From Herbidospora solisilvae (lineage in GTDB: Bacteria > Actinomycetota > Actinomycetes > Streptosporangiales > Streptosporangiaceae), in the NCBI RefSeq assembly GCF_009901565.1, contig NZ_WXEW01000004.1:372001-436000 (forward strand): a stretch of 64,000 nucleotides of DNA, given 5' to 3'. The position numbers were made by a program, and so were the translations under genes. The notes under the pieces are model-generated. The model was not told where the DNA came from. It saw only the letters and a program-made list of their open reading frames with translations, and ran no database searches. Each line of letters starts with the position of its first letter. The stretch's first letter is position 1. Positions 54,777 through 62,948 of this stretch are shown piece after piece.

Positions 54777-55492
54777 GCGTTCTCCCGGCCGAACACCCGC
54801 GTCGCCAGGGGGAGCGCGACCGCGAGGAACAGCGCCACCCCGAGCACCGCCTGCCCGACCCCTGCGGCCGACCCTGCGAAGAGTGACCGCAGGGCGTCGA
54901 CGACATGGCGGAACGGGGTGGCCTGCGAGGCGGCGTCCAGCCAGGCGGGGGCGCCCTCCATGGGGAGCAGCGCCCCCGACAGCAGCAGGAGCGGCACCAC
55001 CGCCGTGCCGGCGACCGGCGGGAACAACTCGTCGCCGAGCGTGAGGGCCGCCGCGTACGACAGCGCCGCGAGCCCCAGCGACATGACGATCACCAGCGCG
55101 AGCCCGGCGGCCATGCCCGGGACCGAGGCCCGCAGCCCGAAGGCGACGGCGAGCACGAGCAGGACGACCGCCTGCACCAGCAGCAGCACGGCGTCCTTCA
55201 TGACCCGTCCGACCAGCAGCGCGAACCTGCTCGCGGGGGTGACCCGGAGCCGTTCGAGCACCCCGAAGCGGTGGTCGAAGACGATGTTGAACCCGGTCAG
55301 CCCGCAGGTGAGCAGCGCGAGCTGCATCAGCAGGCCGGGGACCAGGACGTCCCAGGTGCCGACGCCCGACCCGGTGAACACCGGCCCGAAGAGGACCAGA
55401 TAGAGCGCGGGCTGGACCACCCCGAAAACGATCACAAAAGTGTTACGGAACGTTTCGCGCAGATAATGCGCCGCCACAACAAACGCAGTCAT
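54773..55492 (-). CDS. ABC-2 type transporter permease
   Basis: 239 residues from ATG 55492. Six hydrophobic segments (starting FVVAAHYLRETFRNTFVIVF, ABC-2 permease N-end, and later GMAAGLALVIVMSLGLAALS). It lies 143 bp after its ATPase partner in the same strand order. Type: drug or glycolipid exporter of DrrB/ABC-2 kind. The 143-bp gap contains a GTCCGG-N6-CCGGAC inverted repeat (55579-55596), a possible hairpin that could lower permease expression relative to the ATPase. Confidence 0.85.
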   Translation of the reverse strand: MTAFVVAAHYLRETFRNTFVIVFGVVQPALYLVLFGPVFTGSGVGTWDVLVPGLLMQLALLTCGLTGFNIVFDHRFGVLERLRVTPASRFALLVGRVMKDAVLLLVQAVVLLVLAVAFGLRASVPGMAAGLALVIVMSLGLAALSYAAALTLGDELFPPVAGTAVVPLLLLSGALLPMEGAPAWLDAASQATPFRHVVDALRSLFAGSAAGVGQAVLGVALFLAVALPLATRVFGRENA

Positions 55493-55635
55493 CCGATGAC
55501 CCCCTTCTTGTCACCCTGCTTTTCCGGACGTTTCCCGACGAAGATCGTTTGCGTCTCGGGGATCCGCCCGATGAAGGCGTCCGGCAAAATCCGGACACAT
55601 ATTTCCGCACAGAACCGGCCCCTTTTTCTCGCCGG

Positions 55636-56373
55636 TCAGGCCGCGGCCTCCGCGGCGTCCTCCATCGGGCGGCCCGTCACCGTCAGGAAGACCTCGTCGA
55701 GGGTGGCCGCCGCGTGGTCCCGCTTGAGGTCGGCCGGCGCGCCCGTGGCCACGATGCGGCCGTCGTCGATGATCAGCACCCGGTCGCACAGGGCGTCGGC
55801 CTCGTCGAGATAGTGGGTGCTGAGGAAGATCGTGGTCTTCAGGCCCCGGATGTACGTCCAGAGCTCGGCCCGCGCCCGGGGGTCGAGGCCGTTGGTCGGC
55901 TCGTCGAGGAACAGCACCCGGGGGGCGTGGACCAGCCCCAGCGCCAGGTCGGCCCGCCTGGCCTGGCCGCCCGACAACGAGGCCGGGGTGCGTCTGTCGA
56001 AGCCGGCCAGGTCGAGCCGTTCGAGCACCTCCCCGGTCCGCCGCCGCGCCTCGCGGGCCGAGTGGCCGTGGAGCCGGGCCTGGAGCCGCAGTTCCTCGCC
56101 GATCAGGGACAGGGGGGTGAACATGCCGCCCTGGGCGACGTATCCGATGGACCGGCGCACCCCTGCCGGGTCGGCGACGAGGTCGTGGCCCGCCACGGTC
56201 GCGGTGCCGGAGGTCGGCCGCAGGAGGGTGGTCAGCATGCGCAGCGTGGTCGTCTTCCCGGCCCCGTTGGGCCCGAGGAAGCCGCAGATCTCGCCTTCGC
56301 GGACGTCGAGGTCGACGCCCCGCACGGCCGGGACGCCCTTGAAGGTCCTTGTCAGTGCTCTCGCTTGGATCAC
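55636..56373 (-). CDS. ABC transporter ATP-binding protein, multidrug-export type
   Basis: 245 residues. Walker A GPNGAGKTTT, signature LSGGQARRADLALGL (Q-R form), and Walker B VLFLDEPTNGLD are intact; the H-loop is in TIFLSTHYLDEA. This is the DrrA/CcmA group (drug export) by sequence. The TetR gene divergent at 56429 presumably represses this operon. The gap between both starts holds direct repeats. Confidence 0.92.
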   Translation of the reverse strand: MIQARALTRTFKGVPAVRGVDLDVREGEICGFLGPNGAGKTTTLRMLTTLLRPTSGTATVAGHDLVADPAGVRRSIGYVAQGGMFTPLSLIGEELRLQARLHGHSAREARRRTGEVLERLDLAGFDRRTPASLSGGQARRADLALGLVHAPRVLFLDEPTNGLDPRARAELWTYIRGLKTTIFLSTHYLDEADALCDRVLIIDDGRIVATGAPADLKRDHAAATLDEVFLTVTGRPMEDAAEAAA

Positions 56374-56388
56374 TTCGGTAGAGTAACC

Positions 56389-56416
56389 ACAAATTTGGTG
56401 TCACTACAAGTTTGGT
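56389..56416. promoter_or_regulatory. Divergent operator between ABC exporter and TetR genes
   Basis: ACAAATTTGGT (56389-56399) and ACAAGTTTGGT (56406-56416), 17 bp apart, differ by one base. The stretch TTGGTGTCACTACAA (56395-56409) is also an imperfect palindrome. This lies in the 55-bp gap before both start codons, exactly where a TetR dimer would act. Confidence 0.55.
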
Positions 56417-56428
56417 AGGATCCCCGCC

Positions 56429-57073
56429 ATGGAGACCCTGCGCGAGCGCAAGAAGCGGGAGACCCGGCTCAAGATCTCCGACATCGCGATGAGCCTCTTC
56501 CTGCACCACGGCTTCGACAACGTGACCGTCGCCGAGGTCGCCAGGGTCGCCGACGTCTCGGTCAACACGGTCTTCAACTACTTCCGGACCAAGGAGGACC
56601 TCTGCCTCGACCGCCTCGACGAGGCCGAGCAGCTCCTCGCCGTCGTGGTCCGCGACCGGCGGCCGGGCGAGACGGCCGTCGAGGCGCTCCGCCGCGACGT
56701 CCTCGACGCCCTCGACAACCGCGACTGGCGGTACGGCACGTCCGAGGGCAGCGAGCTGGTCGCCAAGATGATCAACGACGCGCCGTCGCTGGTCGCCCGC
56801 ATCCGGGAACTGCACGAGCGCCGCGAGCACATCCTCGCCGAGACCCTCGCCGACGAGGCGGGCACCGAGCCCGGCGACATCACGCCCCAGATCATCGCCG
56901 CCGGGGTCTGTGCGGTGGTCCGCATCACGGCCTCGTCCTACTTCGCCCGCCGCACCGCCGGCGAGACACCGGACGCGATCCTGCCCGACCTCAGGAGAGA
57001 GGTCGTCAGGGCCTTCGACCTCCTCGAACGCGCCGCTCCGGGCTTCGCCCGCGCCCCGCTTCCGGCCGGCTGA
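56429..57073 (+). CDS. TetR family transcriptional regulator
   Basis: 214 residues from ATG 56429. N-terminal DNA-binding helices read FLHHGFDNVTVAEVARVADV, VNTVFNYFRTKEDL, the TetR signature. The C-terminal ligand domain is unassigned. It is divergent from the ABC exporter operon and very likely represses it by the repeats at 56389-56416; a drug or lipid may be the inducer. Confidence 0.9.
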   Translation: METLRERKKRETRLKISDIAMSLFLHHGFDNVTVAEVARVADVSVNTVFNYFRTKEDLCLDRLDEAEQLLAVVVRDRRPGETAVEALRRDVLDALDNRDWRYGTSEGSELVAKMINDAPSLVARIRELHERREHILAETLADEAGTEPGDITPQIIAAGVCAVVRITASSYFARRTAGETPDAILPDLRREVVRAFDLLERAAPGFARAPLPAG

Positions 57074-57301
57074 GCGCCCTCCCCAACAGCCACGCCCGGC
57101 ATTCCGGATCCGCGCTCAGTGCCCGGTCCGGCCTGACGCCTCTCGTGACGGCGCGGTCCGGGGCGCGACCGGTCGGCGCCGGGTGGCCGCCCCGCCGGAG
57201 GCGGCGGGCGGGGCCGGGCGGGCGGAGCCGTAACGGAGCCGGAAAGGTCGCCCGCCCGGTGCGGCCGAACGGAGAGAACAGAGGTTTCAGGCGGTATACA
57301 G

Positions 57302-57739
57302 ATGCTCGTGAAGCTGGACGAGCTAGACCGGGCGATCATCGGGGCCCTCGTGGACGATGCCCGGGCGACATATGCGGAAATCGGCGGCCAGGTCGGGCTG
57401 TCGGCCCCGGCGGTCAAACGACGGGTCGACCGGCTGGTTCAGCAGGGGGCCATCACCGGGTTCACCGCCCGCGTCGAACCCTCCGCCCTGGGGTGGACGA
57501 CCGAGGCCTACGTCGAACTGTTCTGCCGGGGCAAGACCTCACCCGCCGAGATCGGGCTGGCCGTCTCCCGGCACCCGGAGGTGGTGTCGGCCTGCACGGT
57601 GACCGGCGAGGCGGACGCGCTGCTGCACATCCGCGCCACCGACGTCCGGCACGTCGAGCAGGTCATCGAGCGGATCGCCGCCGAGCCGTTCGTCACCCGG
57701 ACGAAAAGCGCGATCGTGCTCACCCGGCTGATCACCTGA
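57302..57739 (+). CDS. Lrp/AsnC family regulator
   Basis: 145 residues from ATG 57302. The N-terminal HTH (LDELDRAIIGALVDDARATY, APAVKRRVDRLVQQG) is followed by the ligand-binding RAM domain (EVVSACTVTGEADALLHIRA). Such regulators respond to amino acids. It is upstream of dimethylargininase and ornithine aminotransferase genes, so control by arginine or ornithine is inferred. The 228-bp gap before it (57074-57301) holds no supported feature. Confidence 0.88.
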   Translation: MLVKLDELDRAIIGALVDDARATYAEIGGQVGLSAPAVKRRVDRLVQQGAITGFTARVEPSALGWTTEAYVELFCRGKTSPAEIGLAVSRHPEVVSACTVTGEADALLHIRATDVRHVEQVIERIAAEPFVTRTKSAIVLTRLIT

Positions 57740-57764
57740 GCAACAAATCACCGCCGAGCGCCGC

Positions 57765-57795
57765 AAAGACGCAAGAGACCGCGTTAAGGACGCAA
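57765..57795. promoter_or_regulatory. Lrp-type direct repeats before the dimethylargininase gene
   Basis: AAAGACGCAA (57765-57774) and AAGGACGCAA (57786-57795) match at 9 of 10 positions and are exactly 21 bp (two helical turns) apart. They lie upstream of the promoter at 57806-57834, a likely activator position for the Lrp-type regulator encoded just before. Confidence 0.5.
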
Positions 57796-57805
57796 TGTCG
57801 CCGCA

Positions 57806-57834
57806 TTGGAGCCCAGGTCGCCTGTTCCTAGTCT
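57806..57834 (+). promoter_or_regulatory. Promoter of the dimethylargininase/ornithine aminotransferase genes
   Basis: TTGGAG (57806-57811), 17 bp, TAGTCT (57829-57834), ending 36 bp before GTG 57871. A sigma-70-like promoter with the Lrp-type repeats directly upstream. Confidence 0.5.
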
Positions 57835-57870
57835 GAGAGCAGTTGCCCCAGCTCACCGCCGGAGACGTGC

Positions 57871-58713
57871 GTGAACACACCCGCTTACGAGACGACGACC
57901 ACCACCCGCGAGCGGGTGGCCACGACGCGTCACTTCCTTATGTGCCGGCCGGAATTCTTCGCCGTCACGTACGCGATCAACCCCTGGATGGATCCGGCCG
58001 CCGGGGCCAGCGCCGGGAAGGCCCTTGAGCAGTGGAACACCCTGAAGGCCGCCTACGAGTCGCTGGGCCACCGGGTGAGCCTGATCGACCCGATCGACGG
58101 GCTGCCCGACATGGTGTTCGCCGCCAACGGCGCCCTCGTGGTCGACGCCCACGTCTACGGCGCGAAGTTCGCGCACGCCGAGCGGGCCGACGAGGGACCG
58201 GCCTACGCCAAGTGGTTCGCCGAACTCGGCCTGCCGGTCAAGGAGGCCAACTTCACCAACGAGGGCGAGGGCGACTTCCTCACGCTCGACGAGGTGATCC
58301 TGGCCGGCACCGGCTTCCGGACCGACGTGGCCGCCCACATGGAGGCGCAGGAGTTCCTGGGCCGCCCGGTGGTCACGCTGCGCCTGGTCGACCCGCGGTT
58401 CTACCACCTCGACACGGCGCTGTTCCCGCTCGACGGGCACAACGTCGCCTACTACCCGGGCGCCTTCTCCGAGGGCAGCCTGCGGGTGCTGCGGCGGATG
58501 TTCCCCGACGCGATCATCGCCTCGGAGGAGGACGCGCTCGTGCTGGGGCTGAACGCCGTCTCCGACGGCAAGAATGTGATCGTCAACGCCGAGGCCACCG
58601 GGCTCAGCGCCGAGCTGGAGCGGGGCGGTTACTCGGTCATCCCGGTCGACCTGTCGGAACTGCGCAAGGCCGGCGGCGGCCCCAAGTGCTGCACCCTGGA
58701 GATCCGCCTTTGA
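57871..58713 (+). CDS. ddaH: Dimethylargininase / amidinotransferase family hydrolase
   Basis: 280 residues from GTG 57871. The N-terminal MCRPEFFAVTYAINPWM and LPDMVFAANGALV with the substrate acid are followed by GEGDFLTLDEVILAGTGFRT, His in RFYHLDTALFPL, and the catalytic Cys in the C-terminal GGGPKCCTLEIR. This is the pentein fold of arginine deiminase and DDAH. It likely cleaves methylated arginine (or arginine) to citrulline plus amine. It overlaps the ornithine aminotransferase gene by 4 nt, so products feed ornithine breakdown. Confidence 0.85.
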   Translation: MNTPAYETTTTTRERVATTRHFLMCRPEFFAVTYAINPWMDPAAGASAGKALEQWNTLKAAYESLGHRVSLIDPIDGLPDMVFAANGALVVDAHVYGAKFAHAERADEGPAYAKWFAELGLPVKEANFTNEGEGDFLTLDEVILAGTGFRTDVAAHMEAQEFLGRPVVTLRLVDPRFYHLDTALFPLDGHNVAYYPGAFSEGSLRVLRRMFPDAIIASEEDALVLGLNAVSDGKNVIVNAEATGLSAELERGGYSVIPVDLSELRKAGGGPKCCTLEIRL

Positions 58714-59927
58714 ACACGCGAGACATGATCGAGCTGGCCGAGAGCCGGAGCGCGCACAACTACCACCCGCTGCCCGTGGTGATCGCCTCCGCCGAGGGCG
58801 CCTGGGTCACCGACGTCGAGGGGAGACGCTACCTCGACTGCCTGGCCGGATATTCGTCGCTGAACTTCGGCCACGGCAACCCGGTGATCCTGGCGGCGGC
58901 CCACGCCCAGCTCGACCGGGTCACCCTGACCAGCCGCGCCTTCTTCAACGACCGGTTCGGCGCGTTCGCGGCCGGGCTGGCCGAGTTGTGCGGCAAGGAC
59001 ATGATCCTGCCGATGAACACCGGCGCCGAGGCCGTGGAGACCGCGATCAAGGTCGCCCGCAAATGGGGCCACGACGTGAAGGGGATCACCGACCCCAACA
59101 TCGTCGTGATGGAGGACAACTTCCACGGCCGCACCACCACGATCGTCAGCTTCTCCACCGACCCCGACGCGCACGACGGCTTCGGCCCCTACACGCCCGG
59201 GTTCCGGATCGTGAAGTACGGCTCCGCCGAGGCGATCGCCGACGCGATCGACGAGAACACCGTGGCCGTGCTGCTGGAGCCGATCCAGGGCGAGGCCGGG
59301 GTGCTGGTCCCGCCGGACGGCTACCTCCGCCAGGTCAGGGAGCTGTGCACCGAGCGCGGCGTGCTCATGATCGCCGACGAGATCCAGTCGGGCCTGGGCC
59401 GCACCGGCGACACCTTCGCCTGCGACCACGAGAACGTGGTCCCGGACATGTACGTCCTGGGCAAGGCGCTCGGCGGCGGCGTCGTCCCGGTGAGCGCGGT
59501 CGCGGCCGACGCCGACGTGCTGGGCGTGATCAGGCCCGGTCAGCACGGGTCGACGTTCGGCGGCAACCCGCTGGCCTGCGCCGTCGGCGAGACCGTGGTC
59601 AACCTGCTGAAGACCGGCGAATACCAGGCCCGCGCCCGCGAGCTGGAATCGGTGCTGTTCGATGGCCTGCGGGCGCTGCCGGGCGTCACCGCCGTACGCG
59701 GCCGGGGCCTGTGGGCGGGGGTCGACGTCGACCCGTCGCTGGCCACCGGCCGGCAGGTGTGCGAGCGCCTGATGGCGCGCGGCGTGCTGGCCAAGGACAC
59801 CCACGGGAGCACGATCCGGCTGGCCCCGCCGCTGGTGGTCGAGGCCCACGAGATCGAGTGGGCGCTGGCCCAGCTTGAGGCGGTGCTCACCGGAAGCGAG
59901 CTGCGGGCGGCCGAAGGCCGGCCGTAG
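58710..59927 (+). CDS. rocD: Ornithine--oxo-acid transaminase
   Basis: 405 residues from TTG 58710, with CTGGAG 7 nt upstream; ATG 58725 is an alternative. A class III PLP aminotransferase: GAEAVETAIKVARKWG, EPIQGEAGVLVPPDGYL, IADEIQSGLGRTGD and the Schiff-base Lys in LGKALGGGVVPVSAV. It turns ornithine and 2-oxoglutarate into glutamate semialdehyde and glutamate. Start region SRSAHNYHPLPVV is typical of RocD. Together with the upstream hydrolase it forms an arginine-to-glutamate route. Confidence 0.92.
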   Translation: MNTRDMIELAESRSAHNYHPLPVVIASAEGAWVTDVEGRRYLDCLAGYSSLNFGHGNPVILAAAHAQLDRVTLTSRAFFNDRFGAFAAGLAELCGKDMILPMNTGAEAVETAIKVARKWGHDVKGITDPNIVVMEDNFHGRTTTIVSFSTDPDAHDGFGPYTPGFRIVKYGSAEAIADAIDENTVAVLLEPIQGEAGVLVPPDGYLRQVRELCTERGVLMIADEIQSGLGRTGDTFACDHENVVPDMYVLGKALGGGVVPVSAVAADADVLGVIRPGQHGSTFGGNPLACAVGETVVNLLKTGEYQARARELESVLFDGLRALPGVTAVRGRGLWAGVDVDPSLATGRQVCERLMARGVLAKDTHGSTIRLAPPLVVEAHEIEWALAQLEAVLTGSELRAAEGRP

Positions 59928-59946
59928 CTCGCGTTGTGAATCTGCC

Positions 59947-61515
59947 CTAACGAATAGGAGTGAGCTCCACCCGGGAGACCTCCTTGAGTTTCGGTGGGTC
60001 GTCGAGGACGGTCGGCGTCTCCCACCGGACCACGTGCGTGCCGTTCTCCTTGGTGAGGGTGGCCAGCGCGTTGGGGAACCAGGGGCCGTCGGTGATGCGC
60101 CACTTCACCGGCGGCCTCGGGAGCTTGGCCGTCCGGGCGATCAGGGCGCCGATCACCGTGGCCACCCCGAACTGGGCGATCACGTTGGCCAGGCGCAGGG
60201 TGCGGCTGAGCGGGTTGCGGATCGGCGAGCAGACGAGCTGGTAGATCGGCAGGCCCTTGACCCGGGCGACGTAGGAGTAGTGCACGTCGCCCGACAGCAG
60301 CATGACCGTGGTGCCCGAGGCGGCCAGCATGGTCAGCAGGCGGTCGAAGGAGCGCCGGAAGGCCGCCCAGTGTTCCAGGTCGACGGCCTGCCGGGCCCTC
60401 TCCATGAACCGGGCCACCGTCTTGCCCCAGGCCCCGTCGCACAGGGCCTCGTTCCAGGTCTCGATGTGGTGGATGCCGGCCGGGAGCAGGATGGGCACCG
60501 ACGACCCGACCAGCACCCGCTCGGGCGGGTCGGCCAGCACCTCCTCCAGCCACGCCCATTCGGTCGCGTCGAGCATCGACCGCTCGCGGGGCTCCAGGTG
60601 GCGGGCGCACCGCGAGTCGAGCATGATCAGCCGGGTGTCGCCGAAGTCGCGCGCGTAGCTCCACCGGCTGGTCGACGGGTCTTCGTCGGCCTGCTGGGCG
60701 AAGGCGTCGAGCACCGCCGCTCCGTCGCCGTCGCCCGCGCGGATCTTCGTGTAGACCTCGTCGGCGGCCCGTTCGGCCGGGGACAGGTTGCCCAGGTGCT
60801 GGTAGACCCAGTAGGCCCCGAGCCCCGCCACGACCCGGCGCGGCCACCACGGGACCTTCGCCATCTTGGCCCGCCAGTCCTTGCTGGTGTTCCAGTCGTC
60901 GCGCAGGTCGTGGTCGTCGAAGATCATGGTCGTCGGCACGGTCGACAACAACCAGCGGATCTCGGGGTCGTTCCACGCCTGCCGGTAGAGCTCGGCGTAC
61001 TCCTCGAAGTCGGCGATCTCTCCGACGGGCTCCTGGTCGCCCCGGCGGGCCTTTATGTAGTCGAGCATCTCCCGTGACGGCTCGTCGGCGTACACCTGGT
61101 CGCCCAGCATGATGAGCAGGTCGGGGAGCTCGTCGTGGACGGTCAGGGCGTGCCCGAAGGCGAAGAGGGTGTCCACGCCGTGGGTGATCGTGTGGGCCGT
61201 GTCATGGGGGACGCTGGTCCGGCACGAGCCGAAGACGACCTTGTTCAGCCGGTCGACGGGACGGATGACGCTGGGGTCCATCGTCTCCAGCGGCCACACC
61301 GCCTCGTCGCCGAGATGGATCTGGTAGGGGACGGGTTCGCTCACGGGGACGTCCACGATCGCGTAGTGGTGTCCGTGCACCGTGAAGGTGCGTTCTGTCG
61401 ACTGTTCGGCGCCCGCAGTGACGGTGACCGTGCAGGGGTCGCTGGTCTCCACCCAGATGGACGCGGTCGACGCGTCGACGTGGCGGAGGAGGGGGCCGAT
61501 CACTAGTTGTGCCAC
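59947..61515 (-). CDS. PhoD-like phosphatase/metallophosphoesterase
   Basis: 522 residues. An N-terminal fibronectin-like beta domain (residues 1-80, IGPLLRHVDASTASIWVETS) precedes a calcineurin-like catalytic core: VVFGSCRTS, MLGDQVYADEP, MIFDDHDLRDDWNTS, GDVHYSYVARV hold the metal-binding Asp and His. No signal peptide, so the enzyme may be intracellular, unlike exported PhoD. It likely hydrolyses phosphodiesters. Convergent with rocD over a 19-bp gap. Confidence 0.85.
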   Translation of the reverse strand: MAQLVIGPLLRHVDASTASIWVETSDPCTVTVTAGAEQSTERTFTVHGHHYAIVDVPVSEPVPYQIHLGDEAVWPLETMDPSVIRPVDRLNKVVFGSCRTSVPHDTAHTITHGVDTLFAFGHALTVHDELPDLLIMLGDQVYADEPSREMLDYIKARRGDQEPVGEIADFEEYAELYRQAWNDPEIRWLLSTVPTTMIFDDHDLRDDWNTSKDWRAKMAKVPWWPRRVVAGLGAYWVYQHLGNLSPAERAADEVYTKIRAGDGDGAAVLDAFAQQADEDPSTSRWSYARDFGDTRLIMLDSRCARHLEPRERSMLDATEWAWLEEVLADPPERVLVGSSVPILLPAGIHHIETWNEALCDGAWGKTVARFMERARQAVDLEHWAAFRRSFDRLLTMLAASGTTVMLLSGDVHYSYVARVKGLPIYQLVCSPIRNPLSRTLRLANVIAQFGVATVIGALIARTAKLPRPPVKWRITDGPWFPNALATLTKENGTHVVRWETPTVLDDPPKLKEVSRVELTPIR

Positions 61516-61532
61516 TCTCCTAGTGATACCGC

Positions 61533-62429
61533 CTATCTCGGGATGGATGCCACCAGGGCCTCGTCGATCGGCGTCGGCGTCATGCCGAAGGTCTTCTGGA
61601 AGTCACCGGAATCGAGCAGGAAAGGCGCCTCGAACTGGTAGAGGGTCTCGCGCAACTCCCTCATCTTCGGCGAGCCCCAGCCCATGGCGTGGAAGACCGC
61701 TTTGGGCACCCGCACGACCCTCGGCCTCCGGGCGCCCGCGAGCGCGGCCGTCCGTTCGGCGACCTGGCGGAAGGTCAGCGCCTCCGTGGTCGGCACGTGC
61801 CAGGGCCGTCCCCAGGCGCGTTCGTCGGCGCCGGCGATCAGCAGGGCGCGGGCGACGTCGGGCAGGTAGGTCCAGGAGTGCGGGACGTCGGGGTCGCTCA
61901 GCACGACCACCGGCCGGTTCTCGGCGGCGGGGCGGATGACCTGCATGGTGAGGTAGGCCTCGCCGGTCGAGCCGGGGCCGAAGTAGTCGGAGCCGCGGAC
62001 CTCGGTGGTCCTGATCCCGGCGGCCAGCGCCTGCTCCCACATCCGCGCCCGGACCCGCCCCTTGACGTGGGTGGCGGCCAGCGGGAGGTCCTCGGTCATG
62101 GGGCCGGTGACGGGGCCGTAGGCGTAGAGGTTGCCGAGGATCACCAGCACCGCGCCGGTCTCCCGGGCGGCGCGCAGCATCGCGGCGTGCATCGGCGGCC
62201 AGTCGGCCGGCCAGCGGTGGTAGGGCGGGTTGACGCAGTTGTAGATCACGTCGGCCCCCTCGCAGGCCCGCAGCAGCGCGTCGGCGTCCGCCGCGCTGGC
62301 GGCGACCTTCACCGCTCCCGGGGCGCCCGAGCCCGAACGGGAGACCTGGACGACCTGGTGCCCCTCGGCCAGCAGCAGCCCGGCGAGCTGACCGCCGACC
62401 TGACCGGCCCCGATGACGACGTGCCTCAT
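61533..62429 (-). CDS. NAD-dependent epimerase/dehydratase family protein
   Basis: 298 residues from ATG 62429, overlapping the SRPBCC gene stop (ATGA), with GGAGG before it. NAD(P)-binding MRHVVIGAGQVGGQLAG and VIYNCVNPPYHRWP are in an extended SDR fold; the active Tyr region LYAYGPVTGPM is atypical of the YxxxK motif. It is likely an atypical SDR that reduces or binds a nucleotide, not a sugar epimerase. Its operon with the SRPBCC protein is under the TetR operators at 62867-62915. Confidence 0.85.
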   Translation of the reverse strand: MRHVVIGAGQVGGQLAGLLLAEGHQVVQVSRSGSGAPGAVKVAASAADADALLRACEGADVIYNCVNPPYHRWPADWPPMHAAMLRAARETGAVLVILGNLYAYGPVTGPMTEDLPLAATHVKGRVRARMWEQALAAGIRTTEVRGSDYFGPGSTGEAYLTMQVIRPAAENRPVVVLSDPDVPHSWTYLPDVARALLIAGADERAWGRPWHVPTTEALTFRQVAERTAALAGARRPRVVRVPKAVFHAMGWGSPKMRELRETLYQFEAPFLLDSGDFQKTFGMTPTPIDEALVASIPR

Positions 62430-62866
62430 TTCTCGGCCTCCTTCTTGATGGCGTGCAGGAAACGTTCGTGTCCGGCGCGCAGCTTCGCGGCCGGGTAGAG
62501 CAGCCCGGCCAGCGGCCCGGCGAGGGATTCGGAGATGGTGAGGCGGGTGCGCCCGCCGGGCAACGGCTCGACGAGGTTGCGGTCGACCGCCCGGTAGAGC
62601 CCGAGCGCCACCCCGCTCCAGGTGAGCTCGCGGCCCTCGGTCACGACGGCGAACCGGGAGCTGATCCGGACGCCGCCCAGCCGCCACCGGAACCGCTCGC
62701 CGGGGGCGGTCTCCCCCAGTTCGAGCACCCGGTGCTCGGGCCACCAGCGCTGCCAGCCGCGCAGGTCGGACAGCAGCGCCCAGACCTCGGCGGGCGTGGC
62801 GTCGATCTCTGTCGACGAGGTGTTGCGCACCGGAGCGCGCTCCTCGAAGCTCTGCAGGTCTCTCAT
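62426..62866 (-). CDS. SRPBCC family protein
   Basis: 146 residues from ATG 62866; ATG 62893 is in frame, but it falls between the presumed -35 (TTGACG) and -10 boxes. A START/polyketide-cyclase-like helix-grip fold: TEIDATPAEVWALLSDLRGW, WPEHRVLELGETAPGERFRW. A ligand-binding cavity for a hydrophobic molecule is expected. Overlaps the SDR gene by 4 nt. Expression is likely repressed by the divergent TetR. Confidence 0.8.
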   Translation of the reverse strand: MRDLQSFEERAPVRNTSSTEIDATPAEVWALLSDLRGWQRWWPEHRVLELGETAPGERFRWRLGGVRISSRFAVVTEGRELTWSGVALGLYRAVDRNLVEPLPGGRTRLTISESLAGPLAGLLYPAAKLRAGHERFLHAIKKEAEK

Positions 62867-62881
62867 GAGAGCAATGCTCTC
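62867..62881. promoter_or_regulatory. TetR operator, site 1
   Basis: GAGAGCA-A-TGCTCTC, a perfect 7-bp inverted repeat with one central base, directly upstream of ATG 62866. It repeats in the second site 35 bp away. Confidence 0.65.
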
Positions 62882-62902
62882 TCTTTGGAGCATCGCTCGT
62901 CA

Positions 62903-62915
62903 AGAGCACTGCTCT
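62903..62915. promoter_or_regulatory. TetR operator, site 2
   Basis: AGAGCA-C-TGCTCT, a perfect 6-bp inverted repeat with the same core as site 1. A weaker GAGC-N3-GCTC lies between them at 62888-62898. All three lie in the gap between the SRPBCC operon and the TetR gene. Confidence 0.65.
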
Positions 62916-62948
62916 CTTTTCTGTACGCCGCTCTGTTAAGCTGCGGAG

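Noticed and set aside
57074-57301. GC-rich gap before the Lrp gene as a possible small gene or RNA
   Set aside because: Only simple GC runs and fragments of GGCGGGCGG type; no consistent frame, hairpin or motif.
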